DNA of 64,000 nt from the NCBI GenBank assembly GCA_947494645.1, contig CANLVO010000002.1:62001-126000 (forward strand), given 5' to 3'. The first letter of the stretch is position 1; the number at the start of each line of letters is the position of its first letter. This stretch comes from an uncultured Litoreibacter sp. (GTDB lineage: Bacteria > Pseudomonadota > Alphaproteobacteria > Rhodobacterales > Rhodobacteraceae). A program made the position numbers and the translations under genes. Below the pieces are notes generated by a model, which had not been told where the DNA came from, ran no database searches, and saw nothing but the letters and a program-made list of their open reading frames with translations. Of this stretch, positions 33,435 to 43,623 are shown in pieces.

Positions 33435-33881
33435 CTAGGGCAGTTTGCCAGTCAGCACATAGCGCAAGATATCGGCAACCTTCGCGGGGTCTTCGGTCAC
33501 CGCGAGGGCGGCAGCATCGACCTCTTTCAGAGGGTGCTGATGCTCTGGCCCGTGGACCACGATCAGCGACTTGCCCAAAGCGGCTGCAAAGCCCGCATCA
33601 AAGGCCGCGTTCCACTGCTTGTACTGCTCGCCAAACCGCACCACGACAACATCAGCGTCCTGAATGCCTTTGCGGGTCCGAATAGCGTTTATCATCGCGC
33701 CCTTATGGTCGTGCCAGTATTTCTGATCCTCTGCGCCCAGAATTTCTACGCCGCAATCATCTGATGCGCCGTGATCTGTAACGGGGCTATTGAAGCTGAC
33801 ATCAAGCCCTTTGCTGGCAGCAATGATCTGCTCGCGCCAGTCGGTGTGGATCTCGCCAGAGAGGTAGACGTTCAAGGTCAT
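33435..33881 (-). CDS. YtoQ family protein
   Basis: LNVYLSGEIHTDWREQIIAA...DADVVVVRFGEQYKQWNAAFDAGFA. Confidence 0.85.
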   Translation of the reverse strand: MTLNVYLSGEIHTDWREQIIAASKGLDVSFNSPVTDHGASDDCGVEILGAEDQKYWHDHKGAMINAIRTRKGIQDADVVVVRFGEQYKQWNAAFDAGFAAALGKSLIVVHGPEHQHPLKEVDAAALAVTEDPAKVADILRYVLTGKLP

Positions 33882-33902
33882 TGGACCGCTCCTGTTTTTG
33901 CC

Positions 33903-36299
33903 TTAACCGCGCAGCGTACCGCCTGTGGCCTTGGTCACTTTCTCGATGACCTTGGCGGCGAGCGCCTCGATCTCTTCGTCAGTTAGCGTCTTTTCGGTTG
34001 GTTGCAATCGCACGGTGATCGCGAGGGATTTTTTGCCCTCGCCCAATGCGCCGCCGATGAATTCGTCAAAGACACGCACGTCCTCGATCAGCACCTTGTC
34101 CGAGCCAGCCGCCGCTTTGACCAATGTAAGCGCCTCGACATCTGCATCAACGACGAACGCAAAGTCGCGCTCTACGGCCTGTAGATCCTTCAAGTGCAAC
34201 GGCGCGCGGGCAGCGGATTTGGATTTCGGGAAAGGCACCTCAGCAGGCCAGATGGTGAAGCCCATCGCAGGGCCCTTGACGTCCATCGCTTTCAGCACTT
34301 TCGGGTGAATTTCGCCAAACACCGCCAGCACTTTCTTGGGGCCCAGGCACATCATGCCGTGGCGACCCGGGTGCCACCAATCCGCGGCCCCGCGCATAAT
34401 CTGCACCTTCGCAGGTGCGCCCATCGCGGCTAAGGCGGCTTCTGTATCAGCCTTCACGTCATAGATATCGACCGCGCGGCGTTCTCCATGCACGTCTTTC
34501 GGGCCAGTATGGCCCACCAGCAAACCGCTGGCCAAAAGATGCTGCTCGGACGGCTCGCCCCCATGGAAGGCAGGGCCCACCTCAAACAGTGCCATATCCG
34601 CAAATCCACGCGCTTGATTGCGGGCCGCGGCTTGCAGCAGGCCCGGCAGAAGCGCAGGCCGCATATGGCTCATCTCTGAACTGATCGGATTTTCCAGCTT
34701 GGTCGCCTCGCCTGCGCTGCCAAAAAGCGCGGCAGAGGCTGCGTCAATGAACGAATAGGTCACGCATTCATTGTACCCAAGTGCTGCAATGGTGCGGCGA
34801 AGCACTTGTTCGCGCTTTTGCATCGGCGTCAGGATCGGTTTCGGCACACCCGTTTGGGTGCGGGTCAGCGGTTTGCCTTCCAGCTTAGTCAGCGAAGCGA
34901 TCCTCGCGACCTCCTCGACAAGGTCGGCCTCCCCCTGAACATCAGGACGCCAAGACGGCACATGTGCCATGTCGCCCTTCATCTCAAAGCCCAAAGCTTC
35001 CAATGTCGCGTGCTGCGTGGCGGCTGGAATATCCATGCCGACCAGCGATTGCACCCGGTCCGTGTCCAGCTTGTAGGCACGCGAATGGTCCGGCATCTCA
35101 CCTGCCACTACCGGCTCGGAGGCCTCGCCACCTGCGTGGTCAAGGATCATCTTCACAGCATGATCCAAACCAACGGGAGTGAACTCAGGATCCACACCGC
35201 GTTCAAACCGGTATCTCGCGTCAGAGTTGATCTTCAACTTGCGTCCGGTATGCGCGATCTCGATCAGATCCCAAAACGCACTTTCGACGAAGACATTCAC
35301 CGTCTCGTCGGTACACCCAGTGGCCGCACCGCCCATGATACCCGCAATGCTCTCTGGGCCCTCGTCGTCGGCAATCAGCATCATGCCGGAGTGCAGGGCG
35401 TATTCCTTGTCATCCAGAGCGATGAGTTTTTCACCGCCCTTGGCGCGATAGACGCGCAAATTGCCTTTCACCTTGTCAGCGTCAAAGACGTGCAACGGGC
35501 GATTGCGGTCATAGGTGAAGAAATTGGTGACATCGACGAGGAAATTGATCGGACGCAGGCCAATGGCTTTCAACACATCCTGCAGCCATTGCGGCGATGG
35601 GCCGTTTGTCACGCCTTTGATCAGGCGGCCGTAGAAAACCGGGCAACCGTCGTTCGTGTCCGCGTCTATTGAAACGCTGATCGGGCTTTTGAAGCTGCCC
35701 TCGATGGGCTCCACGTTACGGGGCTTTAGTGTCCCCAGACCACGAGCCGCCAGATCGCGCGCAATGCCGCGGACACCCAAGGCGTCGGGTCGGTTGGGCG
35801 TGATCGCGATCTCAATAACCGTGTCGACCTTCGCCGGGTCATGCTCGGCCAGCCAATCCACAAAGCGCTCACCGACGTCACCGGAAGGCAGCTCAATGAT
35901 ACCGTCGTGCTCGTCAGACAGCTCCATCTCCCGCTCAGAGCACATCATCCCATAGCTTTCCACGCCACGAATTTTGCCGACACCAATGGTGGTATCGATC
36001 CCGGGTACATAGACGCCGGGCTTTGCCACGACGACATTGATCCCCTGACGCGCATTCGGTGCGCCGCAGATGATCTGCAGCGGGCCTTCGTCGGTTTCCA
36101 CCTGACAGACACGCAATTTGTCAGCGTCTGGATGCTTCTCGGCAGAGATGACATGGCCGACGGTAAATCCCGCCAGACGCTCGCTGGGATTCTCGATCCC
36201 TTCGACCTCAAGACCAAGGTCTGTCAGGGCGTAAGCAATCTCGTCTACGGAGGCGTCGGTCTCAAGATGATCCTTGAGCCAGGAGAGGGTGAACTTCAT
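33903..36299 (-). CDS. pheT: phenylalanine--tRNA ligase beta subunit
   Basis: MKFTLSWLKDHLETDASVDEIAYALTDLGLEVEGI; tRNA-binding, B3/B4 and FDX-ACB domains. Confidence 0.97.
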   Translation of the reverse strand: MKFTLSWLKDHLETDASVDEIAYALTDLGLEVEGIENPSERLAGFTVGHVISAEKHPDADKLRVCQVETDEGPLQIICGAPNARQGINVVVAKPGVYVPGIDTTIGVGKIRGVESYGMMCSEREMELSDEHDGIIELPSGDVGERFVDWLAEHDPAKVDTVIEIAITPNRPDALGVRGIARDLAARGLGTLKPRNVEPIEGSFKSPISVSIDADTNDGCPVFYGRLIKGVTNGPSPQWLQDVLKAIGLRPINFLVDVTNFFTYDRNRPLHVFDADKVKGNLRVYRAKGGEKLIALDDKEYALHSGMMLIADDEGPESIAGIMGGAATGCTDETVNVFVESAFWDLIEIAHTGRKLKINSDARYRFERGVDPEFTPVGLDHAVKMILDHAGGEASEPVVAGEMPDHSRAYKLDTDRVQSLVGMDIPAATQHATLEALGFEMKGDMAHVPSWRPDVQGEADLVEEVARIASLTKLEGKPLTRTQTGVPKPILTPMQKREQVLRRTIAALGYNECVTYSFIDAASAALFGSAGEATKLENPISSEMSHMRPALLPGLLQAAARNQARGFADMALFEVGPAFHGGEPSEQHLLASGLLVGHTGPKDVHGERRAVDIYDVKADTEAALAAMGAPAKVQIMRGAADWWHPGRHGMMCLGPKKVLAVFGEIHPKVLKAMDVKGPAMGFTIWPAEVPFPKSKSAARAPLHLKDLQAVERDFAFVVDADVEALTLVKAAAGSDKVLIEDVRVFDEFIGGALGEGKKSLAITVRLQPTEKTLTDEEIEALAAKVIEKVTKATGGTLRG

Positions 36300-36502
36300 G
36301 GGGTTGCCTTAATTCACAGCGTATCAGGTTTAGCCGGGTTGCTATCCCATCGCGGCAATAAACGAAAGGGGTTGAGGGCCTTAGCGGCACATCAGAATGG
36401 TTACCATTTCGCTCACCATGCCATAATCTCGCCACATTCTGACGGCAAATAAGTCGGAAGTGGGGCGCGTGTTAGTGATTCTGTCTGTTTGAGGCCCAAT
36501 AA

Positions 36503-36694
36503 ATGACTACTTTTGTATTCGACCTCGTGTCTTCGGTTTTCCGCCCCTCTGTAGCGGCATTGGCCATTGCGGCCGCGCTGGCGGTAGTTTCCGTGGACAA
36601 CAACACACTCACCGTAAGCACGAGTGTTGTCGATGTGACCAACCTCAGCTGCAGCGGTTTGTTCAAACCGTTTTGCAACTTTGGCGGGTACTAG
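36503..36694 (+). CDS. small hypothetical protein (63 aa), possible membrane/exported
   Basis: MTTFVFDLVSSVFRPSVAALAIAAALAVVSVDNNTL...; hydrophobic stretch; no family recognised. Confidence 0.4.
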   Translation: MTTFVFDLVSSVFRPSVAALAIAAALAVVSVDNNTLTVSTSVVDVTNLSCSGLFKPFCNFGGY

Positions 36695-36746
36695 ATCAGC
36701 CTTCCATCTTCCATTCTATTGATGTCGCGCCCCGGAGTTTCTTCGG

Positions 36747-37475
36747 ATGAGTGATGCGCGCGAGCTTTGTCTTTTGCACATAGGCAAGACTGGCGGCAGC
36801 TATCTCCGCTCTATCCTGCGTCACAACCGAAAACACTGGCAGCGTCCTCTGCAATTGCTGCGCCACCGTGCAACGCTTGAAAACACGCTTGAGAACTTTG
36901 GTGATAGCCGCCAGCTCGCCTTCACCTTTCGCAATCCGACCGAACGTTTCGTCTCTGCCTTTTACTCCCGCCAGCGGCAGGGTCGCCCGACCTACCAATT
37001 CAACTGGAGCGCAGATGAAGCAGTCGCCTTTCTTTGGTTCGACAGCGCGGAACAGTTGGCACTGACTCTAAACTCCGAGAACGAGGCACAAAAATCTGCA
37101 GCCCATTTTGCGTTCAATGCGATTGATCACCTGCAATCAAATCTGGCGTATCATCTGAGCAGCCCGGAAGCTCTGAGGCTCAGCAAAGACCAGATTGTTG
37201 CCTGCGCTGACCTTCGCGATCTGGACGCCGTCTTGCAGGACTTTATGGCCAAGCTCGGCGTGCCCGAATTTGAAATGCCTAAGCATCCGAAACGCCATGC
37301 AGCGCCGGCCCCTCTGCCACCGCTTTCAGCGAGCGCGGAGGCCGCGTTGCCGCGCTACTGGGACCTGGAATACAGAATTTACGACACCGCTTGCGACATC
37401 GCGGCAGAGCTGGGCCTGAGCCGCCCGGTCAGCGACTTAGGCCAGAGGCAAGATCAGGCTGGTCAAGCGCGCTAA
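36747..37475 (+). CDS. sulfotransferase-family-like protein
   Basis: [20 protein letters not shown] (PAPS 5'-PSB-like), [18 protein letters not shown]. Confidence 0.75.
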   Translation: MSDARELCLLHIGKTGGSYLRSILRHNRKHWQRPLQLLRHRATLENTLENFGDSRQLAFTFRNPTERFVSAFYSRQRQGRPTYQFNWSADEAVAFLWFDSAEQLALTLNSENEAQKSAAHFAFNAIDHLQSNLAYHLSSPEALRLSKDQIVACADLRDLDAVLQDFMAKLGVPEFEMPKHPKRHAAPAPLPPLSASAEAALPRYWDLEYRIYDTACDIAAELGLSRPVSDLGQRQDQAGQAR

Positions 37476-38502
37476 AGCCGTAATTCCGTAGCCAACGCAG
37501 GTCGCTGTCAAAGAAGGCCCGCAGGTCGGGAATGCCGTATTTCAGCATCGCAATCCGGTCGATACCTACGCCAAAAGCAAAGCCCTGCCACTTGGCCGGG
37601 TCAATACCACCAGCCTCAAGCACTTTTGGGTGCACCATGCCGGAGCCCAAAATCTCCAGCCAGTCGTCGCCTTCGCCCACCTTCAGCTGACCGTCATCCC
37701 AAGAGCAGCGAATATCGACCTCGGCAGACGGCTCGGTGAAGGGGAAATGCGAGGCGCGGAAACGCAACTCCACGTCATCCACTTCGAAGAAAGCCTTCAC
37801 GAACTCTTCAAGCACCCATTTCAGGTTGGCCATCGAGATGTCAGTATCAATCGCCAGCCCCTCAACCTGATGGAACATCGGCGTGTGGGTCTGGTCGTAG
37901 TCCGCACGATAAACGCGGCCGGGGCAGATCACTCGCAGCGGCGCGCCATGCTCCAGCATTGAACGGATTTGCACGGGCGAGGTATGCGTGCGCAGTACAT
38001 GCGGCGGGCGGTTATCGCCTTCTGCGCGGTGCATATAGAACGTGTCCATCTCCCCGCGTGCCGGATGATGGCTCGGAATATTCAGCGCGTCGAAATTATG
38101 CCAGTCGTCTTCAATCTGCGGACCCTCGGCCACGGAGAACCCGAGATCAGCAAAGATAGCCGAGACCTCCTGCGTCACTTGGCTGATCGGGTGAATGCTG
38201 CCAGCCGCGCGGCCACGGCCCGGCAGCGTCACATCCAGCCACTCGGTCTTCAGCCGCTCATTGAGCGCCGCGTCGGCAAGCCCGGCCTTCTTGGCGATCA
38301 GTGCAGAGTTCACCTCATCCTTTAGCGCGTTCAGCGCGGGGCCTGCGACCTGACGCTCCTCCGGCGTCATCTTGCCAAGCCCGCGCATCTGAAGGCTGAT
38401 TTCACCCTTCTTGCCGAGGGCGGCAATGCGGATATCCTCCAACGCCGCCTCGTCTGAGGCACTCGAGATTTGAGCAAGATATTTGGCTTTCAGATCGTCC
38501 AT
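37429..38502 (-). CDS. pheS: phenylalanine--tRNA ligase alpha subunit
   Basis: [53 protein letters not shown]. Confidence 0.97.
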   Translation of the reverse strand: MDDLKAKYLAQISSASDEAALEDIRIAALGKKGEISLQMRGLGKMTPEERQVAGPALNALKDEVNSALIAKKAGLADAALNERLKTEWLDVTLPGRGRAAGSIHPISQVTQEVSAIFADLGFSVAEGPQIEDDWHNFDALNIPSHHPARGEMDTFYMHRAEGDNRPPHVLRTHTSPVQIRSMLEHGAPLRVICPGRVYRADYDQTHTPMFHQVEGLAIDTDISMANLKWVLEEFVKAFFEVDDVELRFRASHFPFTEPSAEVDIRCSWDDGQLKVGEGDDWLEILGSGMVHPKVLEAGGIDPAKWQGFAFGVGIDRIAMLKYGIPDLRAFFDSDLRWLRNYGFSALDQPDLASGLSR

Positions 38503-38576
38503 GACGCCTCTCCAGATCAGTCAGGTTCTGCTATCTTTGAGCGCGGGCGATTGCAAGCGCCGCCCTAAATCACTGC

Positions 38577-38608
38577 AAAGACTCATGAATTTTTCGGAGT
38601 GAGTCTTT
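38577..38608. promoter_or_regulatory. 9-bp perfect inverted repeat upstream of pheS
   Basis: AAAGACTCA-14nt-TGAGTCTTT, about 75 bp upstream of pheS start. Confidence 0.45.
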
Positions 38609-38815
38609 CGAATCACACTTGGGAAAAATCGCAAAATATCCGCGTTTTACGGGCTGTTTCTACCACATAAAGCGCCTAGACATAGCGGACGTCGCTTGGT
38701 CTGACAAAACGCCCCAAGACCTGCCAGTGAGGGGCAACACTCCGCTTAGACTTTGCGTACGACGTTTGTGCTGTTGTGGGAGGTTGCGTGCGCGCCCCGC
38801 AACTTGGGGGTTACT

Positions 38816-39571
38816 ATGAGTGAAGTCGCGGCGACACCTCGTCCGATCAAAAAAGCCAAGACCCGCGCCCGTGTCGCGGTGGTGCTTGGCGCGGTGTCGT
38901 TTGTTGCTGTCGGTGCGATTGCTTGGAATGCTCTGCAGGCCGTTAACGAAACATTCGCCGAGGACGCCGCCGAACGCGCAACCGAAAAGGCGTTGCAGTT
39001 GGCCGCAGCGCAAGAGCCCCCTGCCCCCAAAGAAGTCATCAAGGTTGTCTACGTTCCCCGCCCGACACCTGCCCCGCGTGCTGAGCCAGAACCTGAGCCT
39101 GTGGTCGCACCAGAGCCAGACCCACTTATCGAGCCGGAGACCCTCGTCGAGGCCGATCCCAAAATCCTCCCCGACGCTGAACCCGCCGTGCTGCGAACCT
39201 GCGTCGATGATCTGCGGACCTTCACGGCGGGCCGGACCATCTTGTTCAATATCGGTAGCGCCGAGGTCGACCCCGGCAAACTGCAACAGCTCCGGTTGCT
39301 CGGTGAGATGGCCGCGGCCTGTGACGACGCAGTCATCCGGGTGACGGGGCATTCCGACAGCAGCGGGTCTGACCTGATCAACCTCGGCCTCAGCTGGGAG
39401 CGTGCGGACAATACCATCGCCGCACTAGAGGCGTTCGGCTTCTCAACGGAGGCGTTCGAGCCGCTTGGTTTTGGGGCGCGGTCTCCGATTGCGCAAGGCG
39501 ACGATGCCGATGACGAGCTGAACCGCCGCGTAGAGTTTCAAGTTTATAAAAAGAGCGAGCAAGACAACTGA
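38816..39571 (+). CDS. OmpA family protein
   Basis: N-terminal TM, Pro-rich linker, ILFNIGSAEVDPGKLQQL...VTGHSDSSGSDLINLGLSWERADNTIAAL. Confidence 0.88.
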   Translation: MSEVAATPRPIKKAKTRARVAVVLGAVSFVAVGAIAWNALQAVNETFAEDAAERATEKALQLAAAQEPPAPKEVIKVVYVPRPTPAPRAEPEPEPVVAPEPDPLIEPETLVEADPKILPDAEPAVLRTCVDDLRTFTAGRTILFNIGSAEVDPGKLQQLRLLGEMAAACDDAVIRVTGHSDSSGSDLINLGLSWERADNTIAALEAFGFSTEAFEPLGFGARSPIAQGDDADDELNRRVEFQVYKKSEQDN

Positions 39572-39834
39572 TGGCGACCTTCGTGCAATTCTTCATCCTG
39601 ATCTGCGCCATGACCGCGGCGTGTGCCATCGGGTTCTGGGTGGCGCTTCAACAGGTGGCGCACCGTCCAACGCGGCAACAGAAATCGAATAAGGTGGCAC
39701 AGACCATCGAGCAGCTGCGCGACCGCACGGCCAGAGCGGAGGCCGATAAGAGCCTTTCTCTGATCGCGTCGGATCGTGACCGGGATAGGGTGAACGCATG
39801 GCGTGTCTCTCAACAAACCCGCCCGGTCTCCTGA
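39571..39834 (+). CDS. hypothetical protein (87 aa, one TM helix)
   Basis: Directly coupled to the OmpA-family gene (TGATGG); N-terminal TM. Confidence 0.6.
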   Translation: MATFVQFFILICAMTAACAIGFWVALQQVAHRPTRQQKSNKVAQTIEQLRDRTARAEADKSLSLIASDRDRDRVNAWRVSQQTRPVS

Positions 39835-39860
39835 TCTCTCAGGGTCACGCAGGAACTAAG

Positions 39861-39889
39861 AAGGCCGCTCACCCAGAGCGGCCTTTTTG
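39861..39889 (+). terminator. rho-independent terminator
   Basis: AAGGCCGCTC-accca-GAGCGGCCTT followed by TTTGT. Confidence 0.9.
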
Positions 39890-39921
39890 TTTGCACAGGT
39901 CGCCGTCCACAGAGGCGACAC

Positions 39922-39947
39922 AAAAAAGCCCCGCTCTCGCAGGGCTT
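39922..39947 (-). terminator. rho-independent terminator of rpmI-rplT
   Basis: Minus strand: AAGCCCTGCGAGAGCGGGGCTTTTTT. Confidence 0.85.
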
Positions 39948-39975
39948 CCTTTGAACTTTGATAGGCAGCTTCGGC

Positions 39976-40338
39976 TTAGGCCAGCGCAGCTTTCGCCTTC
40001 TCAACCACAGCGGCAAAGGCGTCAGGCTCGTTGACAGCCAGATCGGCCAGAACCTTGCGGTCCACTTCGATGCCAGCCAGCGACAGGCCGTTGATGAAAC
40101 GCGAATAGGTCAGCGTTTCGTCCAGTGCACGGCAGCCAGCGTTGATGCGCTGGATCCACAAAGCGCGGAAGTTGCGCTTGCGGTTCTTGCGGTCGCGGGT
40201 CGCGTATTGGTTGGCCTTATCGACCGCCTGTGAGGCGACCTTGAAGGTGTTCTTGCGGCGGCCATAATACCCTTTAGCGGCTTTGATGACCTTCTTGTGG
40301 CGTGCGTGTGTTGTGACGCCGGATGTAACTCTTGCCAT
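39976..40338 (-). CDS. rplT: 50S ribosomal protein L20
   Basis: [34 protein letters not shown]. Confidence 0.98.
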   Translation of the reverse strand: MARVTSGVTTHARHKKVIKAAKGYYGRRKNTFKVASQAVDKANQYATRDRKNRKRNFRALWIQRINAGCRALDETLTYSRFINGLSLAGIEVDRKVLADLAVNEPDAFAAVVEKAKAALA

Positions 40339-40350
40339 GTCAGATTCTCC

Positions 40351-40551
40351 TTAGCGCGCGTAGGGCATGTATTTTTTCACGATGTTCTCATCTGCTTTGC
40401 AGAGGATCGTCGTGCCGCGCGCGGTGCGGATAAACTTGGTGGAGCGCTTGATCATGCCGTGGCGTTTGCCCGCTTGAGCAGCTTTGACGCGGCCAGAGGC
40501 CGTCATCTTAAAGCGCTTCTTGGCGCCTGATTTCGTCTTCATCTTCGGCAT
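40351..40551 (-). CDS. rpmI: 50S ribosomal protein L35
   Basis: [37 protein letters not shown]. Confidence 0.98.
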   Translation of the reverse strand: MPKMKTKSGAKKRFKMTASGRVKAAQAGKRHGMIKRSTKFIRTARGTTILCKADENIVKKYMPYAR

Positions 40552-40684
40552 TTCCATCTCCTTGGTGTTCGGGTGGTGAACGTGGCGACTCGGCATGCCT
40601 ATAAGCCGGTCCCACGGGGTCGAGCGCGCCTTCTACGAAGCTTTATCCAACTTGGCAAGAGAGAAGCAGAGGCCCGCCTCAGCT

Positions 40685-40909
40685 TTACAAAAAGCTTTTG
40701 ACCACACGTGCAAAGATATCTGGCAGCTCATTGACCGAATAGCCGCCGGGCGTGGTGAAAACCGCGTAAACGATCATACCACCGGCGACCACAATCGCTA
40801 AAGCCGCGGCCCGAGGTGGATTGCCATCAATGGCGGCGCGAAACATGCTCGGTACCGCCAAAACACCGATGACTATCCCGAAAACCAGTATGAACTCGGT
40901 CGTTAACAC
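40685..40909 (-). CDS. hypothetical two-TM protein (74 aa)
   Basis: MLTTEFILVFGIVIGVLAVPSMFRAAIDGNPPRAAALAIVVAGGMIVYAVFTTPGGYSVNELPDIFARVVKSFL. Confidence 0.65.
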   Translation of the reverse strand: MLTTEFILVFGIVIGVLAVPSMFRAAIDGNPPRAAALAIVVAGGMIVYAVFTTPGGYSVNELPDIFARVVKSFL

Positions 40910-40939
40910 TGTGGCCTCACAACACTTTTCGCAAATATA

Positions 40940-42388
40940 CTACTCAGGGTCGGCTGCGAAAATCAATCTTTCTTCAACAGGCGCTACGCGCAGAATATTG
41001 GTCGTGCCCGGCTTGTTGAACGGGACACCCGCTGTGACGACGATCTGATCTTGCTCGGTGGCAAAGTCGTATTCGCGCACCGCGCGCGCCGCGCTGACCA
41101 CCGCCATTTTGAAGCGCTCCACCTCGCCGGTGATGACGCAATGCATCCCCCAGCTCAGACAAAGCCGGCGCGCGGTGCCCTTCAAAGGCGTCAGCGCAAT
41201 CGCAGGAACATGTGGACGTTCGCGCGCAACCAATAGGGCCGTGGTGCCGGATTGCGAGAAACAACAGATCGCTTTGATATCTGTCGTCTCCGCGATTTCG
41301 CGAGCTGCGACCACGATGCCATCAGCGATGGTGTGTTTCATGCCGCCGCGCTGTGCCGCGATGATATCGATATAGTTGGGGTCGTTCTCAACCTCGATGG
41401 CCACATTGTTCATTGTGTTGACCGCCTCGACCGGGTAGGAACCGGCCGCGCTTTCGGCGGACAACATAATGGCGTCCGTCCCTTCGTAGATTGCGGTCGC
41501 CACGTCTGAAACCTCCGCACGGGTCGGCATTGGACTGTCGATCATGCTTTCCAGCATCTGGGTCGCAACGATCACCGGCTTGGCCACCGCACGGCACTTT
41601 CGGACGAGACGCTTCTGGATCGGCGGCACGTTTTGCACGGGCAACTCAACGCCCAAATCGCCACGCGCAACCATGATCCCATCCGATACCGCCAAGATGT
41701 CGTCAAAGAACTTCACGGCAGTTGGTTTCTCGATTTTCGACAAAAGCGCGGCCCGGCCTTTGGCCAAAGCGCGCGCTTCCTCCACATCGGCAGGGCGCTG
41801 CACAAAGGACAATGCCAGCCAGTCGACGCCAAGCTGGCAGACAAATTCCAGATCCTTACGGTCCTTGTCCGACAAAGCCGCCAGCGGCAGCACCACATCG
41901 GGCACGTTCACGCCTTTACGGTCAGAGATGACGCCGCCCACTGTAACTTCACAATTGGCAAAGTCCGCGCCGCAATCTTTCACCACCAACCGGATCTTGC
42001 CGTCATTGACCAGCAACGAAGCCCCCGGCTCTAGCGCATCGAAAATTTCCTTATGCGGAAGCTGTACCCGGGTCGCGTCACCCTTCGCGTCGTCAAGGTC
42101 AAGGCGGAAGGCTTGGCCGACTTGCAGATCGACACCCTCGCTGTCGGCAAACTGGCCGACGCGCAGTTTGGGGCCCTGAAGGTCGGCGAGGATGGCAATC
42201 GGGCGGCCGGTGTCTTTCTCGATTTGGCGGATGATCTCATGGCGCACCCGAATTTCGGCGTGGTCGCCGTGGCTCATGTTCAGGCGGAACACGTCCGCGC
42301 CGGCCTCGAACAGGGCACGGATGGTGTCATAGTCGTTGGAGGCGGGGCCCAATGTTGCAACGATCTTGACCTTACGGAGGCGTCTCAT
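40940..42388 (-). CDS. pyk: pyruvate kinase
   Basis: RKVKIVATLGPASNDYDTIRALFEAGADVFRLNMSHG; VMVARGDLGVELP-type signature. Confidence 0.97.
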   Translation of the reverse strand: MRRLRKVKIVATLGPASNDYDTIRALFEAGADVFRLNMSHGDHAEIRVRHEIIRQIEKDTGRPIAILADLQGPKLRVGQFADSEGVDLQVGQAFRLDLDDAKGDATRVQLPHKEIFDALEPGASLLVNDGKIRLVVKDCGADFANCEVTVGGVISDRKGVNVPDVVLPLAALSDKDRKDLEFVCQLGVDWLALSFVQRPADVEEARALAKGRAALLSKIEKPTAVKFFDDILAVSDGIMVARGDLGVELPVQNVPPIQKRLVRKCRAVAKPVIVATQMLESMIDSPMPTRAEVSDVATAIYEGTDAIMLSAESAAGSYPVEAVNTMNNVAIEVENDPNYIDIIAAQRGGMKHTIADGIVVAAREIAETTDIKAICCFSQSGTTALLVARERPHVPAIALTPLKGTARRLCLSWGMHCVITGEVERFKMAVVSAARAVREYDFATEQDQIVVTAGVPFNKPGTTNILRVAPVEERLIFAADPE

Positions 42389-42517
42389 TCCTGCGTTATC
42401 CTTTAGTTATTCAAATTTTGTCGTTGGGCCGGGGCCACATATGACCCAATCCAAGCCGTATCGCAACTGGCGCTTTTGGCAGGCACTGACTAGATAGGGC
42501 GCGGATGTAACGGGCAG

Positions 42518-43264
42518 ATGTTCATGACGTATCAACCTTTTGAGATTGACGGCGCGGATCGCGCGGGCCGCTTTGTCTTCCTGTGTGACCACGCGGCCAA
42601 CACGGTACCAGATTTCATAAACGGCGGCGATCTGGGTTTGCCCGCTGAAGATATGAACCGACACATCGCCTTTGACATCGGCGCAGCCGCGGTCACCAAG
42701 GCTTTGGCGGAACGACTGGACGGCCCGGCGGTGCTGTCAAATTTCTCCCGCCTCGTGATTGATCCCAACCGCGGCGAGGACGATCCGACGCTGATCATGC
42801 GGCTCTATGACGGAACCATTATCCATGCCAATCGCTCGGTGGACGAGACGGCGCGCCAGCATCGCCTCGACACCATGCATCGACCTTACCACGGCGCAGT
42901 GGGCAAAATTGCAGCGGACCGCTCTGACCCGGTTCTGGTCTCGATCCATTCCTTCACACCGCAACTGCGAAGCCGTCCACCCCGGCCTTGGCACATCGGT
43001 GTGCTCTACGCCCATGACCGCCGCCTCGCCGACCCGTTCATGGCGCGGCTCGCGCAGGAAAAAGACCTGACCGTGGGCGACAACCAACCCTATTCGGGGC
43101 ATCTGACCGGGGACACAATGGACCAACACGCCTTGCAGCACCGCCGCCCGCATGTCTTGATTGAGATACGAAATGACCTCATATCAACTGAACAAGATCA
43201 GCAGGCATGGGCCCATCGACTGGCGCCGGTGCTGACCGACAGCCTCGCCGCCTCTGGCCTATGA
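42518..43264 (+). CDS. N-formylglutamate amidohydrolase family protein
   Basis: FLCDHAANTVPDFI, HIAFDIGAAAVTKAL, VSIHSFTP. Confidence 0.92.
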   Translation: MFMTYQPFEIDGADRAGRFVFLCDHAANTVPDFINGGDLGLPAEDMNRHIAFDIGAAAVTKALAERLDGPAVLSNFSRLVIDPNRGEDDPTLIMRLYDGTIIHANRSVDETARQHRLDTMHRPYHGAVGKIAADRSDPVLVSIHSFTPQLRSRPPRPWHIGVLYAHDRRLADPFMARLAQEKDLTVGDNQPYSGHLTGDTMDQHALQHRRPHVLIEIRNDLISTEQDQQAWAHRLAPVLTDSLAASGL

Positions 43265-43267
43265 AGG

Positions 43268-43576
43268 ATGAAGAACATGGACGCCCAAACCCAGCTCGAA
43301 CTTGAAGCCGCCGCCTTTCGCACGCTGCGCGACCACCTGCAGAAGCGCACCGATGTGCAGAATATCGACATGATGAACCTGGCGGGCTTTTGCCGTAACT
43401 GCCTGAGCCGTTGGTATCAGGAAGCCGCCGCCGAGCGTGGCATCGAAATGGGCAAAATGGAGGCCCGCGAAGCTTTCTACGGCATGCCGTTTGACGAGTG
43501 GAAGGCCAAGCATCAGTCGGAAGCCAGCGACGCGCAAAAGGCCGCGTTCGAGGTGTCCCACAAGGACGCGACCTAG
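43268..43576 (+). CDS. DUF1244 family protein
   Basis: LRDHLQKRTDVQNIDMMNLAGFCRNCLSRWYQEAA. Confidence 0.9.
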   Translation: MKNMDAQTQLELEAAAFRTLRDHLQKRTDVQNIDMMNLAGFCRNCLSRWYQEAAAERGIEMGKMEAREAFYGMPFDEWKAKHQSEASDAQKAAFEVSHKDAT

Positions 43577-43623
43577 CCCAACGCCGCGCAAATCCCCAAC
43601 ACAGCCTGAGGTAACACAACACC

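Noticed and set aside
34806-35672. 288-aa plus-strand ORF opposite pheT
   Set aside because: Shadow ORF; pheT is unmistakable on the other strand.
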